The notes under the pieces were generated by a model that was not told the origin of the DNA, searched no databases, and saw nothing but the letters and a program-made list of their open reading frames with translations. From Planctomycetia bacterium (GTDB lineage: Bacteria; Planctomycetota; UBA1135; GCA-002686595): a stretch of 33,312 nucleotides of DNA. Position numbers and translations under genes: made by a program. Positions within the stretch are counted from its first letter, which is position 1; each line of letters opens with the position of its first letter. Positions 16,106 to 23,920 of the stretch are shown piece by piece. Where the stretch lies: NCBI GenBank assembly GCA_005799545.1, contig SYGM01000080.1:1-33312 (forward strand), in the 5' to 3' direction.

Positions 16106-17302
16106 TCACAACCAGTAGCGCAGCTGGTAGCAGCACCATTCCTTGGTGCGCTGCCACCAGCCGCGCTGCTCCCATTCTTCGAGCCGGATCTCGCGCGAGA
16201 GGGCACGGGCCTCCTCGAAGCGCCGGTCCATGGTCTCGCCGATTTGGGTGTCGACGATGATCAGGCCGACCTCGAGATTGTGCAGGAAGCTGCGCTTGTC
16301 GAGGTTGTAGCTTCCGATGGTCGACCAGATGCCGTCGATCACGCCTGTCTTGGCGTGCATCATCGGGCCCGGCCACTCATGGATCCTCACTCCGCTTTTC
16401 AGCAGACGCGCGTAGAGCCTTCGCGTGGCATGGCCCACCGCGGGTACGTCGGAACGCGAGGGCACGATCACGTGCACCTCCACGCCGCGCGCAGCCGCAA
16501 GCGCGAAGGCCCGCCGCAGACCCCGGTCGGGGATGAAGTACGCGTTCATGATGTGGATGCTGCGCTCGGAGCGGCGAATGGCGCGCAGATAGGCCTGCCG
16601 CATGTGCGAGCGGCTGCGCATCCAGACATTGCTGAAGACCTGCACCCCGGGCACGCTGGCGCCGCCTCGCGGGAGGACAGGGCTGGCCGGCGGCGGCTCC
16701 TCGAACCGATCGCCGCCGCTCTTGATCCACGTGCGGCGGAAGAGCATCGCCAGATCGCGCACCGCGAGTCCTTCCACCCGGGCGTGGGTGTCATACCAGC
16801 CGGCACCGCCGCGTTCGACGGGCATGTATTCATCCGTCAGGTTGAGACCGCCGGCGAAGGCCACGGCATCATCCACAACCAGAATCTTCTGGTGGTCGCG
16901 CTGGTTGAGTCCGAAGTTGCGCCTCCACGGCAGCAGAGGCGCGTACGGCAGCACGACGGCTCCCGCGGACCTCAGCGGCTCCAGAAAGCGATCACTGAGG
17001 GCAAAGGATCCCAGAGCATCGTAAATCACGCGCACTTTGCAGCCGGAGCGCGCGCGCTCGGCCAGCACATCACGAAAACGGCGACCGGTGTGGTCATCGG
17101 CCCAGATGTAGATCTCCAGGTGAACCGAGTGCTTGCCGGCCGAGATCGCAGCCAGCATCGCAGCAAAGGCTTCTTCGCCGGAGAAATACGGCGTCACCCG
17201 GTTCCATGGACGCAGGCGCTCGCGCTTCGTGAGATAGCGCAGATAGCGCTCCCACAACCGCAGACCGGCGCGGCGGAAGGCGCTGGCCTCGAGCGGCTTC
17301 AA
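16106..17302 (-). CDS. Cardiolipin synthase-like phospholipase D protein (ClsB type)
   Basis: The 398-residue product has two HKD motifs: HQKILVVDD (His137, Lys139, Asp144) and HAKTGVIDG (His316, Lys318, Asp323), each followed by the family's G(G/S)xN segment. It begins with RLWERYLRYL and has no N-terminal membrane helices, which places it near ClsB rather than ClsA. Such enzymes make cardiolipin or related phospholipids at the inner membrane face. I set the start at TTG 17302, four bases after the upstream stop and with GAGG just before it. An ATG at 17383 would add 27 residues, including an unlikely Cys-rich stretch, and overlap the upstream gene by 77 bases. The pair with the TrpD2-like gene is probably cotranscribed. 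Confidence 0.87.
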   Translation of the reverse strand: MKPLEASAFRRAGLRLWERYLRYLTKRERLRPWNRVTPYFSGEEAFAAMLAAISAGKHSVHLEIYIWADDHTGRRFRDVLAERARSGCKVRVIYDALGSFALSDRFLEPLRSAGAVVLPYAPLLPWRRNFGLNQRDHQKILVVDDAVAFAGGLNLTDEYMPVERGGAGWYDTHARVEGLAVRDLAMLFRRTWIKSGGDRFEEPPPASPVLPRGGASVPGVQVFSNVWMRSRSHMRQAYLRAIRRSERSIHIMNAYFIPDRGLRRAFALAAARGVEVHVIVPSRSDVPAVGHATRRLYARLLKSGVRIHEWPGPMMHAKTGVIDGIWSTIGSYNLDKRSFLHNLEVGLIIVDTQIGETMDRRFEEARALSREIRLEEWEQRGWWQRTKEWCCYQLRYWL

Positions 17303-17306
17303 GACC

Positions 17307-18377
17307 TCAGCCCCGTCGCTGCGGCGTGATTCGCAGCAGCACTTCTCGCGCGGCTCCGCTGTCCAGCGAATGCGCCGCCGCATCGACGCCTTCGGCGAGC
17401 GTCAGCGCGCGGCCGGAGGCCTTGAGCATCAGCGCCGCACCCAGCAGCGCCGAATTGCGGGCCGGTCCCAGAACGCCGTCCAGCACCTCCCGGGTGATCG
17501 CGGCGCACTCGCGGACGAGCTCTGGGTTGTCTCCCGAACCCATGCCCTCCGGCGGAAAACTGAACAGCGGCAGCTCGCATTCGACCTCGCTCAAGAGGCC
17601 GAAGTCCTCCGGCTCGATATGGATCGGCACGAGATAGCGCTCGGAGAGTTCCACGCCACGCGTGCGCTTGGAGAGTGCGGGTATCACGCCGCCTTCCGGG
17701 CCCTGCACCACGATTCCGCGCGGGTGGCCGAGCGCCTGAATCACCTCGGCAGCGGAGCCCAGCACCGGTCCCCCCATCGCGCCGAGCACCACCGCGGACT
17801 CCGTGGGCGCGAGCAGCTTCTCGACGGTCGACAGCGGCGTTCGCACGGACACTTCGGAGCGCACTCGGCGCAATCCCATCAGAGCCGGGAGCATGCCGGG
17901 CAGCGCCATGGCTGCGAAGCCCGCCTGCTCGACGGACTGCTCGGCTTCGCGTGGATCCCAATGCAAGCGCAGGCCGAGGCCCTCCAGCACGCTGGCCGCC
18001 GTCAGACCGCGGCGCGGCGCGACGCAACGATCCGTGAGGATCAACACGGGCACACCCGCGCCCGCAGTGATCAGACCGGCGGCAACCTCGAGCGGCGGGT
18101 GGTGGTCGATGCCGTCCGAAGGTCCGCAGATCGATACGAGGCCCGGCATGCCGGCGCAGGGAATGCGCGCCTGCTCTCGCGTGGCTCGCGCAAACCCGGT
18201 CAGCTCCTGCACCGTGATGCCCTTGGCGCGCATCATCACGAGGAAGGCCGCGATCTGGATCTCGCTCTCCTCGCCCGACAACACCGCCTTGAAGGCGGCT
18301 TGCGCCTCTTCAAAGGTCAGGTTGCGCCCGTCCTTGCGGCCTGGACCGAGGATGCGCATCGCTTGGCGAAGCTTCAT
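17307..18377 (-). CDS. TrpD2/YbiB-like member of the anthranilate phosphoribosyltransferase family
   Basis: The 356-residue protein has the glycosyltransferase-3 fold: N-terminal helical domain (NLTFEEAQAAFKAVLSGEES, QIAAFLVMMRAKG) and a Rossmann-like body (LITAGAGVPVLILTDRCVAPRRG, RTPLSTVEKLLAPTESAVVLG). True TrpD has a GTGGD phosphoribosyl-diphosphate loop; here the matching place reads SICGPSDGIDHHPPL, so the loop is not conserved. That is the pattern of TrpD2/YbiB proteins, for which the E. coli member binds nucleic acid and no tryptophan pathway role is known. No trp genes lie nearby. I therefore do not call it TrpD. It has a 4-base gap to the phospholipase D gene downstream. Confidence 0.72.
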   Translation of the reverse strand: MKLRQAMRILGPGRKDGRNLTFEEAQAAFKAVLSGEESEIQIAAFLVMMRAKGITVQELTGFARATREQARIPCAGMPGLVSICGPSDGIDHHPPLEVAAGLITAGAGVPVLILTDRCVAPRRGLTAASVLEGLGLRLHWDPREAEQSVEQAGFAAMALPGMLPALMGLRRVRSEVSVRTPLSTVEKLLAPTESAVVLGAMGGPVLGSAAEVIQALGHPRGIVVQGPEGGVIPALSKRTRGVELSERYLVPIHIEPEDFGLLSEVECELPLFSFPPEGMGSGDNPELVRECAAITREVLDGVLGPARNSALLGAALMLKASGRALTLAEGVDAAAHSLDSGAAREVLLRITPQRRG

Positions 18378-18434
18378 GCAGGCTTTTTCGCAGGATAGCC
18401 GCTCTGTCCCAACAACGGAAGCCCGACAACGGAA

Positions 18435-18465
18435 GCGGCCGCGAAGCCAAGGGCTCCACGGCCGC
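18435..18465 (-). terminator. Hairpin after the amidohydrolase-fold operon
   Basis: GCGGCCG and CGGCCGC form a 7-bp stem enclosing a second AGCC/GGCT stem. It lies 23 bases past the stop of the last operon gene, on its transcript, and before the TrpD2-like gene. The following leftward bases are only slightly T-rich. An ACAACGGAAG direct repeat (two copies, near 18410-18435) lies next to it. Confidence 0.6.
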
Positions 18466-18488
18466 CAAGTGATGCTCGTGCGGGCGGA

Positions 18489-19976
18489 TCAGCCCTGCTT
18501 GGGCTTTTCTTCCGGCTTGTCTCCGTCCTTGGGTTTCTCTTCCGGCTTGTCGCCCTCCTTGGGCTTGTCGCCGTCCTTCGGAGTGTCGCCTTCTTTGGGC
18601 TTTTCCCCATCGGCCGGCTTGTCGCCGTCCTGCTTTGAGGCATCCTCGGGCTTGGGAGCGGTCTCGCCCTTGTCGAGCTTCACCTCTGAGGTTTCGCTCT
18701 TCTTGCGGGGGCGAATGTGCGCGAAGAACATCTCCTTCTCTTTGTCATAGGCAACCTTGCCATCGACAATTGCCCACTGCACGTGAGTGTTGTAGTGCAG
18801 GAGTTCGCCGTCCGTGACGATCAGATCGGCGTCCTTGCCCACTTCGATTGAGCCGACTCGATGCCCGATGCCCATGATGCGGGCGGGGATCGTCGTGATC
18901 GAGGCGATGGCCGCGTCATCCGGTAATTCGCCGCGCACGGCAAAGCCGGCCTCGACGGTGATGTGCTGGATGTCGCGACCGACGATGCCGTCCAGGCTGA
19001 CGCTGTCCTGTCCGGGAACCACCGCGATCGGAACGCCCGCGCGGTGCAGGATGGACGCGTTCTGGATGCTGGAGCCGCCCGCGCGGACCAGCGTTTCGTC
19101 CTTCGGCGACTGGTTGCGGATCGTGAGGATCGCCATCGCGCCCGCACGACCAAGCTCATCCGCCACCGTCCAGCCCTCCGTGCAGCCTTCGATGACCGGA
19201 CGGAAGCCGAACTCCTGCGCCAGACGAGCGATGCCCAGCAGGTCGTCGCGATCATTCGCCGAGAAACGTGCGTAGGCCTCGTTCCGCAGCACCATCAGAA
19301 TGCCCGGATCGACATCCTTCTTGGCCGGCTCCTTGAGGTCCTTCTCGCGCTTGACCCGCTCCTCCCAGTCGCGGTACTGGCGCAGATACTCCGCCGTGGA
19401 AACGAACTTCTCGCGCAGGCCCTTCTTGCCTTGAGGATTGCGACCTGACCAGACCATCGTGACGAAGGCGCGGTCGCGCACTTGCGCGTCCTTGATCGTG
19501 AAGCGCTTGAGCTTGACGGCCGCGTTGCCGACCCCTGTCGTCGTGATCCCCGCCGCGAGGCCAAGAACCATGTTGCGATTGAACGGATCGATGGTATCGG
19601 CGAAGTCGCCGGCCGTGTTGCCTACTAGGCCCGACGAAGACGGCGACACCAGACCCGGGTAGACGTGCATGCCCTGGGCATCGATCACCTTCGTGTCGGC
19701 CGGCAGGTCAAGATCGTGCCCGATCTTGTGAATCTTGCCGTTCTTGCAAAGCACGGTGGCCTCGCGCAGCAGCGCTCCCGGCCCGATGTAGACATCGCCG
19801 TTGGTGACCGCCAGCCAGCGATCCTCATCGGCCTTCTTCTTGTCCTTGCCCTCTTCGGCCTTGCCATCGGCGGGCTTGGCGGCAGGAGCCGCTTCCTGGG
19901 CGTAGGCCGCGGTCGGCAACGAAAATGCAGACAGCAGGAGGCCGGACAGCAGCGTCGAGTACCACTTGGAGCGCAT
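18489..19976 (-). CDS. Exported amidohydrolase-fold protein (pseudoenzyme), operon gene 9
   Basis: The last gene of the operon encodes 495 residues with a signal peptide ending AYA-QE and a Lys/Asp-rich linker. The amidohydrolase fold can be followed (NGDVYIGPG, ATVLCKNGKIHKIG, GITTTGVGNAAVKLKR, RVGSIEVGKDADLIVTDG). The metal-site motif PGLIDxHxH reads PGLVSPSSSG, the usual His of strand 5 is in VIEGCTEG, the strand 6 His is missing (AILTIRNQS) and the strand 8 Asp segment is VVPGQDSV. A metal-dependent catalytic role is therefore unlikely. The last ~45 residues are a KPKEGD/KPEE repeat. ATG 19976 shares TGATG with the previous gene's stop; GTG 19979 is an alternative. Substrate or partner is unknown. 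Confidence 0.82.
   Translation of the reverse strand: MRSKWYSTLLSGLLLSAFSLPTAAYAQEAAPAAKPADGKAEEGKDKKKADEDRWLAVTNGDVYIGPGALLREATVLCKNGKIHKIGHDLDLPADTKVIDAQGMHVYPGLVSPSSSGLVGNTAGDFADTIDPFNRNMVLGLAAGITTTGVGNAAVKLKRFTIKDAQVRDRAFVTMVWSGRNPQGKKGLREKFVSTAEYLRQYRDWEERVKREKDLKEPAKKDVDPGILMVLRNEAYARFSANDRDDLLGIARLAQEFGFRPVIEGCTEGWTVADELGRAGAMAILTIRNQSPKDETLVRAGGSSIQNASILHRAGVPIAVVPGQDSVSLDGIVGRDIQHITVEAGFAVRGELPDDAAIASITTIPARIMGIGHRVGSIEVGKDADLIVTDGELLHYNTHVQWAIVDGKVAYDKEKEMFFAHIRPRKKSETSEVKLDKGETAPKPEDASKQDGDKPADGEKPKEGDTPKDGDKPKEGDKPEEKPKDGDKPEEKPKQG
18505..18635. repeat. Degenerate short repeats encoding an acidic/basic tail
   Basis: Units related to GACAAGCCGGAA/GAC on the coding strand encode the repeated GDKP(K/E)E(G/K) pattern that ends the operon's last protein. 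The copies vary at third positions, so the repeat is old or under protein-level selection, not a recent slippage product. Confidence 0.7.
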
Positions 19977-21256
19977 CACAGCTTCACCTCACCAAAGACA
20001 AACTTGCCGTCGAGCATCACCGCCTTGAGGCGCGAACTGGCCTCCAGCGGGTCACCGTCGTAGAAAATCATGTTGGCGTCCTTGCCCTTTTCCAGACTGC
20101 CGAGGCGCTGTTCGACGCCGAGCACCGAGGCCGGCTCCAGCGTCACCGCGCGGAGGGCGACGTTGCGATCGAGGCCGGCGCTGACCACCTCACCCACGTT
20201 GGCAAGCCACTGGCGGTGGTCGTTGAAAGAGTCGCCGCGCGGGATGAATGCGAGCTTGCCGCCGGCCGCGACGACATCCTTGGCGAGATTGCGTGTGCGC
20301 AGGGTGCCAGGCATCACACTGAGCACGGGCTCCATGATGCAGCGCACGTGCTTGTCGCCGATTCCGTCGACATCGAGCTCGAACTCGCTCTTGCGCAGTA
20401 CGTAGAACAGGTCACTCTCGCGGGTGATCGGCAGGCGCAGATCCCACGGGAACTTCTCCTCGCCGATCGCGTCGAGGAAGTGCAGATATTCCGCCGCGCT
20501 CTGGATGCTCACGACGGCGCGCAGGCGTTCCGCGCGAAGATCGACGAAGGGCTTGGCCTTGGGCTCGGGCTCCGGGGGCACATAACCGCCCTTTTCAGGT
20601 GCGGCCTCTTCCTTCTTCTCTTCGCCGGCCTTGGGTTCTTCCTTCTTTTCGGAACCCTTCTTGGCGTTGTCCTTGTCCCACTTCTCCTTGGCCTTCTTCT
20701 CCTTCTCCGCGTACTCGTCCGCCTTCTTGAAGCCATCCTTGATGGCTCGCTTGGAGGCCCCGTTGGCGCGGGACAGGATCTTGAGATAGGCGCTGTCGCG
20801 CAGTATCAGCTCTTCCTTCGTTTCACCCAGCGGACGGATCGCGACAGCCTGGCCGCTGATGCCGTTGCCCGGCGGGTAGAGACCCAGCGTCGTGACGCCG
20901 GTCTCGACGATCTTGCGCAGCTCCTCGCTGGCCGGGTAGAGCTCGATGCTGGCGAGCACCTCCGGGGAGTTGTCGTCACCGCCTTCGCTGTCGAGGCTGT
21001 AACGCGAGTACGCGCTGACCAAGCCGGGCATCACGACCCACTCGGGCCGGTCGTAGACGGGGATGCCGCGCTCGATCGGAAGGTCCTCGCCGATCGTGAT
21101 GATCTTGCCGCCTTCGACAAGGATGACTGCGTGCTCGATGACGCCCTTGCTGACGGTTTCGGCACGGCCCACGCGCAGAGCGAAGAGGTTCGGCGTGCTC
21201 GTGCCTTGGTCCGAAGAGGCCGCGGCAAGGCTTGAGAGTAGGAGTGAGAGAATCAT
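19976..21256 (-). CDS. Exported amidohydrolase-fold protein (pseudoenzyme), operon gene 8
   Basis: The 426-residue product has a short signal peptide (MILSLLLSSLAAA) and the family landmarks VEGGKIITIGEDL, ETGVTTLGLYPPGNGISGQAVAIRPLG, GSLEKGKDANMIFYDGDPL. At the HxH position it reads MPGLVSAYSRYS, the strand 5 and 6 His positions are SIQSAAEYLHF and LPITRES, and the strand 8 Asp segment is AFIPRGDS, so the metal ligands are gone. Between the first half and strand 5 it has a ~60-residue Lys/Glu insert starting near KKADEYAEKEKKAKEKWDKD and ending PPEPEPKAKP. ATG 21256 is the first Met that gives a signal peptide; 78 residues of extra open frame upstream overlap the previous gene and are rejected. 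Gap to the previous gene is 22 bases. Confidence 0.82.
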   Translation of the reverse strand: MILSLLLSSLAAASSDQGTSTPNLFALRVGRAETVSKGVIEHAVILVEGGKIITIGEDLPIERGIPVYDRPEWVVMPGLVSAYSRYSLDSEGGDDNSPEVLASIELYPASEELRKIVETGVTTLGLYPPGNGISGQAVAIRPLGETKEELILRDSAYLKILSRANGASKRAIKDGFKKADEYAEKEKKAKEKWDKDNAKKGSEKKEEPKAGEEKKEEAAPEKGGYVPPEPEPKAKPFVDLRAERLRAVVSIQSAAEYLHFLDAIGEEKFPWDLRLPITRESDLFYVLRKSEFELDVDGIGDKHVRCIMEPVLSVMPGTLRTRNLAKDVVAAGGKLAFIPRGDSFNDHRQWLANVGEVVSAGLDRNVALRAVTLEPASVLGVEQRLGSLEKGKDANMIFYDGDPLEASSRLKAVMLDGKFVFGEVKL

Positions 21257-21278
21257 GGTTTCTTGGCTCCGCGCGGAC

Positions 21279-22544
21279 TCAGAAGAGCTGTCCTTCCGCC
21301 CCGCGGTTGTATTGGATCTGTCCGTCGATGAGGACCAGCTCAACGCGCGAGCGCGGGTCGAGCGGATCTCCGGTGGTGATGACCACGTCTGCGTCCTTGC
21401 CGGACTCGAGTGAACCGACGCGGTCGTCGATACCGAAGGAACGCGCCGGATGAATCGTGACGGCGCGCAGCATCTGATAGGAATCAGCACCCAGGTGGGC
21501 GGACATCGCGCCCTGCAGGAAGAGTTCTTCCTGCGGCATCACCGGTGCATCCGTGTTGAGCGAGAGATTCCGCGCGCCCGCTGCCAGATAGACCGCGGCA
21601 GTGCCGGTGATGCGTCCGTCACGGGTGGACAGGTAGTCCATCGTGCGCGGACCGGCATTGATCGGCGCGCCCGTCTGCACGATGTAAGGCGCGGTGGCGT
21701 GGGCGTCGAAGCAACCGTGTGACAGCACGCAGCGTGTGCCGTACTTCTCCTGCCACATGCGGGCGGCTGCAGGGAAACTGTCGCTGCCAGCACAGTGAAT
21801 GAGAATCGGAAGATCCCGCGAGTGAACGCGCTGCAGGTTCACCAGCGCCGGGTCGTCGCGACCCTCGCGCGTGGCGCCGAGCGCCATGGCGTTGACATCC
21901 TCGAGAATCCACGCGAGGCCGGCCCGTGTCTGCCCCAGATCGCCTGCACGGCGCTCAGGGTTGTAGGCCTGTGCAACCTTGAGTCCGCCGGGGTTGCGCA
22001 GCACGCAGTCCTCGAAGGTACCGCTGGTCTTCGTCTTGTAGAGGATTCCGAAGCCGCTCATGCTGGTGCCGCTGCCGGGGATGCCGAAGAGCGTCGTGAC
22101 ACCCGCGGCACAGGCCAGCTTGACCAGGCGGTTGGAAGGCCGCAGCGCCGAAGAGGCGCGATATTCGGGATTGACCGGCATCACCATGTCGTTGGTGTCG
22201 CCGAAACCGCCGCTCTGCACGTGCGAGTGGAGGTCCACCATGCCCGGCACGGCGATCGCCGAGCGGAAATCGTGGTACGAATAGCCTGCGGGAACATCGC
22301 GCACGGGTCCCACGTATTCGATCTTGGCGTTGCGCGTGACCACCAGACCCGGCGAGTAGACGCTGTCGCCTTCGTCGCAGGCGATCACCTTGGAGACGAC
22401 GATGGCATGACCGGTGTCGCCGGATTCCAGCAGGGCGATGCCGCGCTCCGGATCCACGCCGGAAGAGCCGCGCGGAGCCGCACACGCGCCGGAAAGCGCG
22501 AGTGCGGTCAGCAGGGCTGCGTGGAACTTGGGAGCTTGGTTCAT
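21279..22544 (-). CDS. Exported amidohydrolase with complete metal site, operon gene 7
   Basis: The 421-residue protein looks catalytically competent. Ligands are His106 and His108 in VPGMVDLHSHVQ, His250 in LPILIHCAGSD, His276 in CVLSHGCFDAH and Asp332 in LSLNTDAPVMP. The family is near imidazolonepropionase-related amidohydrolases, which hydrolyse C-N bonds of cyclic or linear amides with one or two metal ions. The N-terminus ends its hydrophobic part at LSGACAAP, which could be lipidated (imperfect lipobox) or cut by signal peptidase I. It shares IPGSGTSMSGFGILYKT and LKVAQAYNPER with gene 6, so the two are close paralogues. ATG 22544 overlaps the upstream stop as TGATG, implying translational coupling and a fixed ratio of genes 6 and 7. 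Confidence 0.87.
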   Translation of the reverse strand: MNQAPKFHAALLTALALSGACAAPRGSSGVDPERGIALLESGDTGHAIVVSKVIACDEGDSVYSPGLVVTRNAKIEYVGPVRDVPAGYSYHDFRSAIAVPGMVDLHSHVQSGGFGDTNDMVMPVNPEYRASSALRPSNRLVKLACAAGVTTLFGIPGSGTSMSGFGILYKTKTSGTFEDCVLRNPGGLKVAQAYNPERRAGDLGQTRAGLAWILEDVNAMALGATREGRDDPALVNLQRVHSRDLPILIHCAGSDSFPAAARMWQEKYGTRCVLSHGCFDAHATAPYIVQTGAPINAGPRTMDYLSTRDGRITGTAAVYLAAGARNLSLNTDAPVMPQEELFLQGAMSAHLGADSYQMLRAVTIHPARSFGIDDRVGSLESGKDADVVITTGDPLDPRSRVELVLIDGQIQYNRGAEGQLF

Positions 22545-23920
22545 CACCAGATGCGGCGCTCGTTCTTCGAGTCGTAGACCCACTTGCCGTCCATCAGGAC
22601 GCGCTCAACCCAGCGACGGGGGTCGGCCGGATCGCCCGAGATGACGAGGATGTCGGCATCGCGACCAGGTTCGAGCGACCCCACGCGGTGGTTGATGCCG
22701 GCCGTGACCGCCGGAACAACTGTGAGGCCGCGCACACCCTCGAGATTCGAGAAGTCCATTCCGTAGCGGCCGCCCATGCCCGCCTGGAGCTGCAATTCCT
22801 CGGCGGGAATCACCGGTGCGTCGGTGTTGAAGCCGATCATCTTGACCCCGCGCTTCTGATATTCGGCGCCGATGCCCAGCATCGCTTCGGGGTTGGAGCC
22901 AGTCCATTGGATGAACTGCGCAGTGGGGACCTCAACGGCACGCGGACCGAGGATGGCCTGCATGCCTGTGTCCTTCACCAGCTCACCCGTGCGGTAGCCG
23001 GCCATTTCCCCGTGGTCGATGTACACGTCCAGTCCGAACTCCTTGCGAAGCATCGTGACGGTCATCAGGACAACCTGGAACATCTGCGTGTGCGTGCTGA
23101 TCTGGGTGCGCTTGCCGAACAGCTCGGGGAACACATCGAAGTCGATGTTGCGCTCGGGGCGCGGGCCCTTGCCTTCCTCGAACAGACGCCACTTCTTGGC
23201 GTACTCGCGGCCGCGCTGGAGCGTATTGCGCAGGTTCCAGTTCATGAAGCTGCGGCCCGGGTTGATCACCCAGCGCTCCGGGTTGCCGGCCTGCGCGACC
23301 TTGAGCGAGCCGGGCTGACGGATCAGCGCGTCTTCGTAACGCTCGTGGCCTGTCTTGATCAGCACTCCCTGACCGCCCATGTTCACGCCGGAACCGGGGA
23401 TGAACAGCACGCTGGTGACGCCCGAGGCCAGCGCCAGCTTCATCGCTTCGTTGCGCGGGATCACCGCCGTCGAAACGCGCAGACCGGGGTTGGCGAGGTA
23501 CACCATGTCGTTGATGTCGAACGTGCCGCCGATGTGGCTATGCAGATCGATCATGCCCGGCATCAGCCACTTGGCGCCCAGATCGATCACTTCATAGCCT
23601 GCGGGGATCGGCGTCGTGCGCGCGGATCCGATGGCCTGAATCTTGCCATCGCGAACGAGCAACACACCGTTGTCGATCACCTGCGCGCCTTCGAGCGGGA
23701 CCGCCAGAATCTTGGCTGCCTTGAGCGCGAGACCCGGACCGCCCTTCTCACCGGCCTTGGGCGGCAGCTTGCCGCGCACGATCACGGTGTTTGCACCCTG
23801 CAACTCCTGAGCGGCCGCGCTCGAGGCAAGGCCGGCCAGTGTGAGTGTACCCAGTGTGAGTGCACCCAGTGCGAAGGCGCACACGAGGCACAGCGCACGA
23901 CGCAAGGAAAAGCGGACCAT
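22544..23920 (-). CDS. Exported amidohydrolase with complete metal site, operon gene 6
   Basis: The 458-residue protein has a signal peptide ending AAA-QE. The metal site is intact: His127 and His129 in MPGMIDLHSHIGG, His277 in TQISTHTQM, His303 in VYIDHGEMAGY and Asp367 in MIGFNTDAPVIP. It also shows the insert pattern REYAKKWRLFEEGKG-PRPERNIDFDVF found in many of its neighbours in extended form. The closest paralogue in the window is gene 7. The preferred substrate cannot be inferred; amidase, dipeptidase or lactamase activity on an extracytoplasmic compound is possible. The start ATG overlaps the upstream stop as TGATG. Confidence 0.87.
   Translation of the reverse strand: MVRFSLRRALCLVCAFALGALTLGTLTLAGLASSAAAQELQGANTVIVRGKLPPKAGEKGGPGLALKAAKILAVPLEGAQVIDNGVLLVRDGKIQAIGSARTTPIPAGYEVIDLGAKWLMPGMIDLHSHIGGTFDINDMVYLANPGLRVSTAVIPRNEAMKLALASGVTSVLFIPGSGVNMGGQGVLIKTGHERYEDALIRQPGSLKVAQAGNPERWVINPGRSFMNWNLRNTLQRGREYAKKWRLFEEGKGPRPERNIDFDVFPELFGKRTQISTHTQMFQVVLMTVTMLRKEFGLDVYIDHGEMAGYRTGELVKDTGMQAILGPRAVEVPTAQFIQWTGSNPEAMLGIGAEYQKRGVKMIGFNTDAPVIPAEELQLQAGMGGRYGMDFSNLEGVRGLTVVPAVTAGINHRVGSLEPGRDADILVISGDPADPRRWVERVLMDGKWVYDSKNERRIW

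Noticed and set aside
15734-17329. 531-codon plus-strand frame across the proS/phospholipase D junction
   Set aside because: It runs out of frame through the end of proS and antisense through the phospholipase D gene; both true genes have full motif sets.
17303-17383. ATG at 17383 as start of the phospholipase D gene
   Set aside because: It would overlap the upstream gene by 77 bases and add an atypical Cys-rich leader; a TTG at 17302 directly follows the upstream stop.
17307-18377. Calling the transferase gene trpD or thymidine phosphorylase
   Set aside because: The GTGGD loop of TrpD is missing and no trp or nucleoside genes adjoin; the general fold alone does not justify either name.
18489-18640. 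Short direct repeats as a CRISPR array
   Set aside because: Units are irregular, lack unique spacers and lie in frame inside a coding region.
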